Part shown: positions 26,789-34,065 of the stretch, in pieces
Layout: each line of letters starts with the position of its first letter
Numbering within the stretch: position 1 is the first letter of the stretch
NCBI RefSeq assembly: GCF_035818635.1
Contig: NZ_JAYLLH010000001.1
Coordinates: 124,001-188,000 of the forward strand
Direction of reading: 5' to 3'
Source of the DNA: Mesobacterium_A hydrothermale
GTDB lineage: Bacteria; Pseudomonadota; Alphaproteobacteria; Rhodobacterales; Rhodobacteraceae
DNA length: 64,000 nt
Position numbers and translations under genes: made by a program
The notes under the pieces: generated by a model
What the model was told of the DNA's origin: nothing
The model's database searches: none
The model's input: the letters and a program-made list of their open reading frames with translations, nothing else

Positions 26789-27520
26789 TCAGCCGTGGGC
26801 TTCGTCCGCGGGGGCCGGTTTACCCAGGATCTTCTGACGGTAGAGCGCCTGAATCTCTTCGCGGCGGGCGGCCTGGGATTCCGGTGTCTGGGCCTTTTTC
26901 GACTGTTCCAGCGTCAGGTAGGCATTCCACGGGTTGTGCGCCTGCGGTTTCTGCCCGCCCTTGCGGCTTTTGGCCGGGGCGGCGCCCTTTTGAGCGGTCT
27001 GGGTGGCCAGCAGAGCGGCACCGCCCACGGCGTGGTGGTGATAGACCGGGCTGGGCCCAAAGCGGTTTTCAAACCGCTGCGACGGCCACAGCATCAGGGC
27101 CAGAAATCCCAGCGATGTCAAAAGCATGAATATCTGATAGGCAAAGATCGGCGCGGTGCTGCCGGCCATCAGCGCGGCCATCGCGGCAGCCATTGCGAAG
27201 GGATACCCGATCTGCGGCGCGTATATCATCAGCAGCCAGAACCCGGAAAAGCCGACGTCGTGCAGACGGCGGATGGTAACGGTGTGGTAGGGCAGGAAAT
27301 TCAGGATCAACACGTAGGGTGTCCACCAAGCCGCAATGTTCCAATCGAAATCGGCGGCACTTTCGGCACGCATGATCTTGTCGAAATCGGCGAACACCGC
27401 GGCCGCGGTCAGTGCGGTCGAAAACAGCATGAACCACCAATACTCTGCGCGCGTCGCCCGACCCCGGACAGAGAAATATTTGACATAAACCGTCTGGACG
27501 GCGTCGAGTGGTCCCATCAT
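26789..27520 (-). CDS. DUF805 family membrane protein
   Basis: The protein has 243 aa. The DUF805 signature is near the N-terminus: YFSVRGRATRAEYWWFMLF, then YHTVTIRRLHDVGFSGFWLL after the second hydrophobic stretch. About four membrane segments occupy residues 25-165. The C-terminal ~80 residues are an extra charged, Lys/Gln-rich cytoplasmic tail (AAPAKSRKGGQKPQ), longer than in most family members. Function is unknown in this family. Confidence 0.85.
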   Translation of the reverse strand: MMGPLDAVQTVYVKYFSVRGRATRAEYWWFMLFSTALTAAAVFADFDKIMRAESAADFDWNIAAWWTPYVLILNFLPYHTVTIRRLHDVGFSGFWLLMIYAPQIGYPFAMAAAMAALMAGSTAPIFAYQIFMLLTSLGFLALMLWPSQRFENRFGPSPVYHHHAVGGAALLATQTAQKGAAPAKSRKGGQKPQAHNPWNAYLTLEQSKKAQTPESQAARREEIQALYRQKILGKPAPADEAHG

Positions 27521-27560
27521 CGACTGATACCCTTTGTACTATTCCCGCTAGAATTTTGTT

Positions 27561-27583
27561 AACGGGAAAGCCCTCGTGAGGGC
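27561..27583 (-). terminator. possible terminator downstream of threonine aldolase
   Basis: On the minus strand GCCCTC-AC-GAGGGC is followed by TTTCCCGTT. The stem is short and the T-run weak, so this is tentative. It lies 37 bp after the aldolase stop and before the DUF805 gene. Confidence 0.4.
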
Positions 27584-27620
27584 GGCAATGGGTCAATTTC
27601 AGGGCAACCTGGTTTTTTTG

Positions 27621-28667
27621 TCAGGGCAGCGCCACGTCGAGGAACGCGTCGATCTGTGCGTCGGTCATCGACCAGTCGGTCACGAAACGCGCCGTCAGCA
27701 GGGTGTCGGGATCCCCGTTGTAAAGCGTACCGCCGCTGAGGTGGTACCGTGCGCCGGCCGCGGTTGCCCGCTGGTGCCACGCGCGCGGCAGGCTGGCATA
27801 GATCATGTTGGCGGTGGGGTCGTTCTCGATCACCACACGGTTCGACTGGCGCAGGCCCTGGGCCAGACGGGCGCAGGCGGCATTTGCCCGGGTTGCCAGA
27901 TCGCGCCACAGGTTGTCGGCAAGATACGCGTCCATCTGCGCAGCCAGGAAACGGGTCTTGGAAAACAGGTGGCCGCCGCGCTTGCGCCGGTGGGCAAAGC
28001 TGCGGGCCATGTCAGGATCGAAGAAGATCACCGCTTCGACCCCCATCAGCCCGTTCTTGGTGCCGCCAAAAACCGCGACATCGACACCCGCCTTCCACGA
28101 CATTTCGGCCGGGGTGCAGTTCAGCGCAACGCAGGCATTGGCAAAGCGCGCGCCATCCAGGTGCACCGGCAAGCCATATTCCTTGGCGATGCCGGTCAGC
28201 GCGCGCAGTTCCGCAAGCGTGTAGACATTGCCGCGCTCGGTCACGTTGGTGATCGACACCGCGCCGCGTTCAGGGCCGTGCACGCCCCTGTTGCCTTCGT
28301 TTTCAATCGTGGCGCGCAGGGCATCCGACGTCATCCGGTCGGTGCCCGGCACCAGCACCAGCTTGGCCCCGCCGGTGTAGAATTCTGGCGCGTTGCATTC
28401 GTCTTCCTGGATATGCGCCACCGGCGAACAGAAGACCGCCTGATAAGGCTGGACCAGCGTCCCCAGCGCGATCACATTCGCCGAGGTCCCGGTGGCGGTC
28501 AGGTAAACCGCCGCCTCGGGAGCTTCGAACAGGTTGCGCAGTTTTTGCTCCACGGCTTCTGTCAGGGGGTCGGTACCATAGGCCATGGCATAGCCGTCAT
28601 TGGCGCGGGCCAGGGACTCCAGAACCTGCGTGGGGACGGGACCAGAGTTGTCAGAGGCGAAATGCAT
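27621..28667 (-). CDS. ltaE: low-specificity L-threonine aldolase family protein
   Basis: This PLP enzyme of the beta-eliminating lyase family cleaves threonine or allo-threonine to glycine and acetaldehyde. It has 348 aa. The N-terminus FASDNSGPVPTQVLESLARA, the substrate-loop HLDGARFANACVAL and the PLP lysine in VAVFGGTKNGLMG (around residue 200) match the family. The ATG shares its first base region with the end of the YcgN-type gene (1-nt overlap at 28667), so the two are probably co-translated. Confidence 0.92.
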   Translation of the reverse strand: MHFASDNSGPVPTQVLESLARANDGYAMAYGTDPLTEAVEQKLRNLFEAPEAAVYLTATGTSANVIALGTLVQPYQAVFCSPVAHIQEDECNAPEFYTGGAKLVLVPGTDRMTSDALRATIENEGNRGVHGPERGAVSITNVTERGNVYTLAELRALTGIAKEYGLPVHLDGARFANACVALNCTPAEMSWKAGVDVAVFGGTKNGLMGVEAVIFFDPDMARSFAHRRKRGGHLFSKTRFLAAQMDAYLADNLWRDLATRANAACARLAQGLRQSNRVVIENDPTANMIYASLPRAWHQRATAAGARYHLSGGTLYNGDPDTLLTARFVTDWSMTDAQIDAFLDVALP

Positions 28668-29137
28668 CAGGTGGGCTCCTCGATGATGTGGTCTTCCCAG
28701 TCGTCTTCGTCGATCTCGAATTCGGCCACGGTGCGGTGCTGCATCGACACGCCCGCCGTGTGCACGGTTTCCGGATCGCCCGAGATCAACGGGTGCCAGT
28801 CGTAAAGCGGCTTGCCCTCCCAGACCAGCCGGTAGGCGCAGGTCTGCGGCAGCCAATAGGCATGGTCCTCGATGTTCGAGGGTTTCATGACGATACATTC
28901 CGGCACGAACTGGTGCCGGATCGGGTATTGCGCGCAGCGGCAGGTGGTGTCGTCGAACAGGCGGCAGGCCACGCGGGTCAGGGCGACCTCGCCCGTCTCC
29001 TCGTCTTCCAGCTTGTTCAGGCAGCACTTGCCGCAGCCATCGCACAGCGCCTCCCACTCGCGCGGGGAAAGGTTGGTCAGCGCCTTGTGTTCCCAGAACC
29101 GATGGCCCAGGCCGTCGCGGTCGATCGGATCGGTCAT
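28667..29137 (-). CDS. YcgN family cysteine cluster protein
   Basis: The 156-aa protein has a putative metal- or cluster-binding cysteine array: CDGCGKCCLNKLE, then RVACRLFDDTTCRCAQYP and PECIVM, plus a fourth part with PQTCAYRLVWEGKPL. The family (UPF0260/UPF0153) is widespread and uncharacterised. It overlaps ribF at its start by 4 nt and the aldolase at its end by one base, forming a compact ribF-ycgN-ltaE run. Confidence 0.92.
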   Translation of the reverse strand: MTDPIDRDGLGHRFWEHKALTNLSPREWEALCDGCGKCCLNKLEDEETGEVALTRVACRLFDDTTCRCAQYPIRHQFVPECIVMKPSNIEDHAYWLPQTCAYRLVWEGKPLYDWHPLISGDPETVHTAGVSMQHRTVAEFEIDEDDWEDHIIEEPT

Positions 29138-30066
29138 AGCGCGGCCAGGATGTCGCGGGCGCGGACGCAGTCGGCATCCATCTGGGTGATCAGCGCGTCA
29201 AGGCTGTCGAATTTCAGTTCGGGCCGCAGGAACTCGACCAGCCCGACCGACAGGGTCGATCCGTACAGGTCGCCCTCGAAATCGAACAGGAAGGTTTCCA
29301 GGTTCGGCACCTCGCCGTCGAACATCGGTCGCACACCCAGGCTTGCCGCGCCGTGATAGCTGCCCTTGTGCGGCCCGTCCTGCACATCGACCAGCACGGC
29401 ATAGACGCCAAAGCGCGGCGGATGCAGCCCGTCGATCCACATGTTGGCGGTGGGAAAGCCCAGTTCGCGGCCACGCTGTTCCCCGCCCACAACGGTGCCT
29501 TCGATCCGGTGCCAGTGGCCCAGCATCTGGCGCGCATCGCGCGGCCGTCCGTCGGTCAGCGCGGTGCGGATCGCGGTCGACGACACCTGCCCCGAGACCC
29601 CCTCGATCAATGCCGCGACGGTGACACCGAACCCCATCTCGGCACCGAAACGCTGCAAGTCTTCCGCCGTGCCAAGCCGCTCCTTGCCGAAACAGAAATC
29701 CTCGCCCACCACCACATGCACCAGCCCCAGCCCGTCGGCGATGACCTTGCGGGCAAAGGCCTCGGGTTCCAGCCCGGCCAGCGCGGCGTTGAAATTCAAT
29801 TCGTAAAGCCGGTCCACCCCCAGCTTTTCCAGCCGGCTGGCGCGCGCGGCGCGGCTCATCAGGCGAAAGGGCGGGGCGTCGGGGGCGAAATACTCGCGCG
29901 GGTGCGGCTCGAAGGTCAGCACGCCCAGCGGGGCCCCGGGCGCGGCATCGCGCGCCAGTCCGATCACGGCCTGGTGGCCAAGGTGGACCCCGTCGAAATT
30001 GCCGATGGCCGCGGTGGCACCGCGGTCGGCAGGGGTCACATATTGATAGTCGCGGATGATACGCAT
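29134..30066 (-). CDS. ribF: bifunctional riboflavin kinase / FAD synthetase
   Basis: RibF makes FMN and then FAD. It has 310 aa. The N-terminal adenylyltransferase domain has AAIGNFDGVHLGHQAVI and the GEDFCFGKERLGTAEDL region. The C-terminal kinase domain has the GTVVGGEQRGRELGFPTAN motif and the FDFEGDLYG strand. The start ATG at 30066 leads into MRIIRDYQYV, typical of the family. No FMN riboswitch-like structure was seen upstream. Confidence 0.97.
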   Translation of the reverse strand: MRIIRDYQYVTPADRGATAAIGNFDGVHLGHQAVIGLARDAAPGAPLGVLTFEPHPREYFAPDAPPFRLMSRAARASRLEKLGVDRLYELNFNAALAGLEPEAFARKVIADGLGLVHVVVGEDFCFGKERLGTAEDLQRFGAEMGFGVTVAALIEGVSGQVSSTAIRTALTDGRPRDARQMLGHWHRIEGTVVGGEQRGRELGFPTANMWIDGLHPPRFGVYAVLVDVQDGPHKGSYHGAASLGVRPMFDGEVPNLETFLFDFEGDLYGSTLSVGLVEFLRPELKFDSLDALITQMDADCVRARDILAAL

Positions 30067-30110
30067 GGTCGCAGGGGTAGCGCCCGCACCCGGCGGGTGC
30101 AAGACAGCTG

Positions 30111-30162
30111 TCTTCTTCTGGCGAAAAATATCCCGGGGAGTGTGAGGGGCAGCGCCCCTCAC
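30111..30162 (-). repeat. 3'-end hairpin-core element, copy 3
   Basis: On the minus strand a perfect 9-bp stem with a 3-nt loop, GTGAGGGGC-GCT-GCCCCTCAC, is followed by ACTCCCCGGGATATTTTTCG then CCAGAAGAAGA. It begins 20 bp after the MaoC-gene stop, in sense with that gene. The core is nearly identical to copies 1 and 2. Confidence 0.75.
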
Positions 30163-30181
30163 CCCGACCGACGCCCGCGCG

Positions 30182-30625
30182 TCAGTCGAACTTGCGCGAC
30201 GGCGCCAGCACCATGGCTTCGCCGATCAAGACCTTCTTGCCGTCGACCAGGCATTTGCAATCCAGCTTCACCCGGCGCTTGGCGTGGTCGATGTCGATCA
30301 CCGTCACCTCGGCATGCACCACGTCGCCAGGCCGTACCGGGCCCAGGAACTTCAGCGACTGGCCCATATAGACCGTGCCATGCCCGGGCAGCTGTTCGCC
30401 GATCACGGCGGAAATCAGCCCGGCGGTCAGCATCCCGTGGGCAATCCGCCCTTCGAAAATCGTGTCGCGGGCATAGTCGTCGTCCAGGTGCACCGGGTTG
30501 CGGTCGGTCGAGACCTCGGCAAACAGTTCGATGTCGCGATCAGTGACCTGCTTGCGCAGGTGACGGGTCATGCCCATCTCGATATCTTCGATGCAGATCG
30601 TGCCACGCGGCAGATTGTCGAGCAT
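30182..30625 (-). CDS. MaoC-type (R)-enoyl-CoA hydratase family protein
   Basis: The 147-aa hot-dog-fold protein has the hydratase-2 motif ELFAEVSTDRNPVHLDDDYA and FEGRIAHGMLTAGLIS, with the catalytic Asp and His. It would hydrate a 2-enoyl-CoA to an (R)-3-hydroxyacyl-CoA, supplying fatty-acid or polyhydroxyalkanoate metabolism. The start at 30625 is set by a strong AAGGAGG six bases upstream; an upstream in-frame ATG at 30643 lies before that site and is rejected. Confidence 0.9.
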   Translation of the reverse strand: MLDNLPRGTICIEDIEMGMTRHLRKQVTDRDIELFAEVSTDRNPVHLDDDYARDTIFEGRIAHGMLTAGLISAVIGEQLPGHGTVYMGQSLKFLGPVRPGDVVHAEVTVIDIDHAKRRVKLDCKCLVDGKKVLIGEAMVLAPSRKFD

Positions 30626-30728
30626 GTCAGCCTCCTTGACCATCGGCGAAGTAACTTTCGGACGATTATGAGATCAGTCTTGAAATTTTATTACTTCGCG
30701 ACTGCAGCAATTTCAAGGAGAAATTATG

Positions 30729-31601
30729 TTACCGCAAGAAACCGATGCTGAAGGTGGGATTAGCGTTTTCCTTGTTCAGATAGGCGCTTAGCGCTTCGGC
30801 GTCGGGCTGCTGCGTCGTTTTGGTCTCAGTTGCGGCCAATCCGCCGGTGATGAACAGGGAATCGATGTCCTCGCCCATGGCGCCCTTGATGTCGGTGGCG
30901 ATGCCGTCGCCGATGGCCAGGATCCCGGCGCTGTCCACCTGTTTGCTAAGCGCCGACAGGCGGCGGCGCGCCAGGTCATAGATCGGCGGATGCGGTTTGC
31001 CGAAATACAGGCTTTCGCCGCCCATCTCGGTATAGAGCCGCGCCAGCGCGCCGGCGCACCATTCGCGTCTCTCACCCCGATCCACCACGATATCGGGATT
31101 GGCGCACAGCAGTTTCAGCCCCTTCTGCTTGGCATACAGGAACGCCGGGCGGTTCACCTCCAGCCCGGCATGGGGATCGAACGGCCCGCAACAGACGATG
31201 CCCTCGGCCTCCTCCAGTTCGACCCGTGCGATTGGCACCGGGGTCTCGATCAGCTTCAGCGGCTCGAAGAACGGCAGGTCAAAGTCGATCCCCATGAACC
31301 AGACCTTCTGGCCCACCGCGCCCTGGTACATCGCCGCCCGCGCGCTGTCGCCGCTGCTGGCGATGTCGTCGTAGCAATCCGTCGGCACGTTGAACCGCAC
31401 CAGTTGCTTGGCCACCTCGTGCCGCGACCGCGGTGCGTTGGTCACAAGGATCACCGTGCCGCCCCTTGCGCGATAGGCCTGCAAGGCCGCGACCGCCTCC
31501 GGATAGGCGGTGACGCCATTGTGCACACAGCCCCACAGATCGACGAACAGCGCGTCGTAACGGTCCGAGATCTCGGACAGGGCGTGGATGATCTGGCTCA
31601 T
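30729..31601 (-). CDS. TIGR01459-type HAD family hydrolase
   Basis: The 290-aa HAD superfamily IIA (NagD-like) phosphatase-type protein has motif I as DALFVDLWGCVHNG (the second Asp of DxD is replaced by W-G, as I recall for this subfamily), motif II TVILVTNAPRSR, and motif III/IV around AIGDGIATDIKGAMGEDID. The substrate is unknown. AAAGGA precedes the ATG at 31601. Confidence 0.88.
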   Translation of the reverse strand: MSQIIHALSEISDRYDALFVDLWGCVHNGVTAYPEAVAALQAYRARGGTVILVTNAPRSRHEVAKQLVRFNVPTDCYDDIASSGDSARAAMYQGAVGQKVWFMGIDFDLPFFEPLKLIETPVPIARVELEEAEGIVCCGPFDPHAGLEVNRPAFLYAKQKGLKLLCANPDIVVDRGERREWCAGALARLYTEMGGESLYFGKPHPPIYDLARRRLSALSKQVDSAGILAIGDGIATDIKGAMGEDIDSLFITGGLAATETKTTQQPDAEALSAYLNKENANPTFSIGFLR

Positions 31602-31670
31602 GTCAGGGGTCCTTTCGCGCGGTGGTGCGGCTGGTATGCCGAAGCGGCGGGACAAGGCCAAGCCCTTTCA

Positions 31671-31700
31671 CAAACGAAAAGGGGCGCCAACGGGCGCCCC
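31671..31700 (-). terminator. rho-independent terminator of ppaC
   Basis: On the minus strand GGGGCGCC-CGTT-GGCGCCCC forms a perfect 8-bp stem followed by TTTTCGTTT. It lies 27 bp after the Mn-pyrophosphatase stop. Confidence 0.88.
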
Positions 31701-31727
31701 TCTCGCAATGTCGGGTCCGCTGACGGA

Positions 31728-32648
31728 TCAGACCTTCAGGTTCGGAATGATCTGCTTCTTGCGGCTCATGATGCCCGGCAGAACCACGGTGTCACCGGTC
31801 ACGCTGGCACCAAAGCTCTTTTCAGCCACGGCTTTCACCAGGTCGTTCGGCACCAGCAGCGTGGCTTCCTCGTTCAGGATGTCGACAACGAACAGCAGCA
31901 CCTGGTCGGCGCCGTCTTCCTTGGCCACGTCGACCATCGACGCCATCAGGCTGTCCTTGCGGTCCAGCACCAGCTTGGGCGCGGTGGTTTCCAGCACGGA
32001 AACGCGGAAATCGGTGCCGTCGACAGTGTATTCCTTCGAATCCATCCGCAGCAGTTCGGCGTCGGAAAACGCGCTGACGTCCGATTTCGCTTCGAACATC
32101 TCGGACGCATAGGCGGCGATATCGACACCCAGCTCCGCAGCCAGCTTCTCGGCCACGGCCTTGTCATGGGCGGTGGTGGTCGGGCTGCGGAATTCCAGCG
32201 TGTCGGACAGGATGCAGGACAACGCCGCGCCCTTGATCGCCTCGGGCATCCTGGCGGCGTCCTCGCCCATCAGGTCGACCATGATCGTCGCGGTGCACGC
32301 CAGCGGGCGCACGGTGATGTCGATCGGCCCCTTGGTTTCCAGCCCGCCCACCAGCTTGTGGTGGTCGATGATGGCGGTGATGTCGGCCGCGTTGATATCG
32401 GCGGGCAGTTCGGCCGGGTTGTTGGTGTCCACGATCACCACCGGGGTGCCTGCGTCCACGGCCGAGATGATTTCCGGCTTGTCCAGCGACCAGCGGGTCA
32501 GAACGAACGCGGCCTCGGTGTTGGGCTCGCCCAGCAGAACGGGCTTGGCGGCAACGCCTTTGACCTCGTTCAGGTACCAGGCCCAGATGATCGGGCTGCC
32601 GGTCGAATCGGTGTCGGGGGATTTGTGGCCGAAAACCAAAGTGGTCAT
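31728..32648 (-). CDS. ppaC: manganese-dependent inorganic pyrophosphatase (family II)
   Basis: This enzyme hydrolyses pyrophosphate to drive biosynthesis. It has 306 aa. The DHH-family motifs are present: FGHKSPDTDSTGSP near the N-terminus, VVIVDTNNPAEL, and IIDHHKLVGGL with the DHH metal ligands. The C-terminal DHHA2 domain ends in the substrate-binding SRKKQIIPNL. It is flanked by a good promoter upstream and a terminator downstream, so it is probably a single-gene unit. Confidence 0.96.
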   Translation of the reverse strand: MTTLVFGHKSPDTDSTGSPIIWAWYLNEVKGVAAKPVLLGEPNTEAAFVLTRWSLDKPEIISAVDAGTPVVIVDTNNPAELPADINAADITAIIDHHKLVGGLETKGPIDITVRPLACTATIMVDLMGEDAARMPEAIKGAALSCILSDTLEFRSPTTTAHDKAVAEKLAAELGVDIAAYASEMFEAKSDVSAFSDAELLRMDSKEYTVDGTDFRVSVLETTAPKLVLDRKDSLMASMVDVAKEDGADQVLLFVVDILNEEATLLVPNDLVKAVAEKSFGASVTGDTVVLPGIMSRKKQIIPNLKV

Positions 32649-32686
32649 GAAACTGTCCTCGAATTCAGATGTCAGGATTTGGCGCG

Positions 32687-32715
32687 CTTATAAAAGCGCT
32701 TTTGACAAATGTCAC
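32687..32715 (-). promoter_or_regulatory. sigma-70-type promoter for ppaC
   Basis: On the minus strand GTGACA (32710-32715) and TATAAG (32687-32692) are separated by exactly 17 bp, each with five of six consensus bases, and the -10 lies about 40 bp before the ppaC start. Two palindromes overlap it: TGACATTTGTCA around the -35 and AAAAGCGCTTTT in the spacer. They could be operator sites. Confidence 0.6.
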
Positions 32716-32774
32716 GCGCTCATGCTGCGCTGCGGCGAAAGCGCGCCGGAACCACGCCGCCCCCCGCGTTTCCC

Positions 32775-32824
32775 CAGTCTTTGGTTTTCCAAATACCTCG
32801 GAGGTCTGGAGGCAGAGCCTCCAG
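32775..32824 (-). repeat. 3'-end hairpin-core element, copy 4
   Basis: On the minus strand a perfect 8-bp stem with a 3-nt loop, CTGGAGGC-TCT-GCCTCCAG, is followed by the variant core ACCTCCGAGGTATTTGG then AAAACCAAAGACTGG. It is preceded on the same strand by three more hairpins (32825-32893) reaching back to within 10 bp of the rmuC stop. Confidence 0.65.
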
Positions 32825-32893
32825 GGCGCGCGCTGGCGCGCCATCGGCGTGCACGGCACGCCGCGCTCGGATCGGGCGCAGCCCGATCCGAGC
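32825..32893 (-). repeat. train of three further perfect hairpins after rmuC
   Basis: Reading from rmuC on the minus strand, GCTCGGATCGGGC-TGC-GCCCGATCCGAGC (13-bp stem, 32865-32893), CGGCGTGC-CGT-GCACGCCG (8 bp, 32845-32863) and GGCGCGC-CAGC-GCGCGCC (7 bp, 32825-32842) stand one after another with gaps of 1-2 nt, and are followed directly by the hairpin of element copy 4. All stems are perfect, with 3- or 4-nt loops. Confidence 0.75.
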
Positions 32894-32901
32894 CGTTGAC
32901 G

Positions 32902-34065
32902 TCAGCCTTTGCCGGTCAGGGCTGCCGCCGGATCGTCCGTTCCAAGCTCTTCGAAATCGAAATTGTCCAGCCGCCGTGCCCGCCGCCCGGCCTTGTCGGC
33001 GCTGATCTTGATGTCGGAAATATCCTTGGCCGCCTGAGAGAAATGCCGGTCAAGGTTTTCGACCCGCGCCCCCAACCGGTCCACGTCGGCGTAAAGCAGG
33101 CCCAGTTCCTTGCGGATCGCACCGGCCTGTTCGCGCATGCGGGCATCCTTCAGGATCGCGCGCATCGTGTTCAGCGTGGCCATGCAGGTGGTGGGCGACA
33201 CGATCCAGACCCGCAGCCCGAACCCCTCGCGCACCAGCTCGGCGAAATTCGCGTGCAACTCGGCATAGACCGCCTCGGACGGCAGAAACATCAGCGCGCC
33301 ATCGGCGGTTTCGCCTTCGATGATATAGCGATCGGCGATGTCGCGGATGTGCTTGCGCACCGCAAGCCGCATCTGCTGCGCGGCGCGGTTGGCCTGCTCC
33401 TTGGTCTCGGACCGGCGCAGCATTTCATAGGCTTCCAGCGGGAACTTGCTGTCGATGCAGATCGGTCCGGGCGGGTTAGGCAGGTGAATCAGGCAATCCG
33501 CGCGCCGCCCGTTCGACAGCGTCGCCTGCAACGTATAGCTGTCCGAGGGCAGCGCCTTGGACACGATGTCGTGCAGCTGGATTTCGCCAAACGCGCCGCG
33601 GGTCTGCTTGTTCGACAGGATATCCTGCAGCGAAAGCACGTCACCCGACAGCTTGGTGATGTTTTCCTGCGCCTTGTCGATGGTCTTCAGCCGTTCCTGC
33701 AATTCACCCAGCGAATGCGCGGTGCGCCGGGACGCGCCGTGCAGGTTGTCGGTGATCTGGGTCTGCACTTCGGCCAGGCGCTTTTCCATCAGTTGCAGCA
33801 TGGCGGTCTGGCTTTGGGCCTGCGCCTCCGACACGTGATGCAACCCGCCGGCCAGCCGTTCCTGCCCATCGCCCAGCATCTGGACCCGCTGACCCAGCGT
33901 GCCCAGTTGCTGCGCCAGCGGTTCGGCCATGCGCGCGGACCGGCCCGCCGCGCGCACCGCCATGATCAGCAGGATCACGATCAGCAGCGCCAGCGCCGCC
34001 CCCAGCAATCCGGCCAGAACGGCGGGATCGTCCAGCGTGTAGGTGGTTTGCCCGATGGTGATCAT
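32902..34065 (-). CDS. rmuC: DNA recombination protein RmuC
   Basis: RmuC is a predicted nuclease-fold protein that limits DNA rearrangement at repeats. It has 387 aa: a hydrophobic segment near residues 20-42 (VLAGLLGAALALLIVILLIM), a long coiled coil (~50-145) and the RmuC domain starting at TRGAFGEIQLHDIVSKALP, with ICIDSKFPLEAYEML and FLPSEAVYAELHANF. The ATG at 34065 overlaps the mutL stop (ATGA), so mutL and rmuC are translationally coupled. Confidence 0.95.
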   Translation of the reverse strand: MITIGQTTYTLDDPAVLAGLLGAALALLIVILLIMAVRAAGRSARMAEPLAQQLGTLGQRVQMLGDGQERLAGGLHHVSEAQAQSQTAMLQLMEKRLAEVQTQITDNLHGASRRTAHSLGELQERLKTIDKAQENITKLSGDVLSLQDILSNKQTRGAFGEIQLHDIVSKALPSDSYTLQATLSNGRRADCLIHLPNPPGPICIDSKFPLEAYEMLRRSETKEQANRAAQQMRLAVRKHIRDIADRYIIEGETADGALMFLPSEAVYAELHANFAELVREGFGLRVWIVSPTTCMATLNTMRAILKDARMREQAGAIRKELGLLYADVDRLGARVENLDRHFSQAAKDISDIKISADKAGRRARRLDNFDFEELGTDDPAAALTGKG

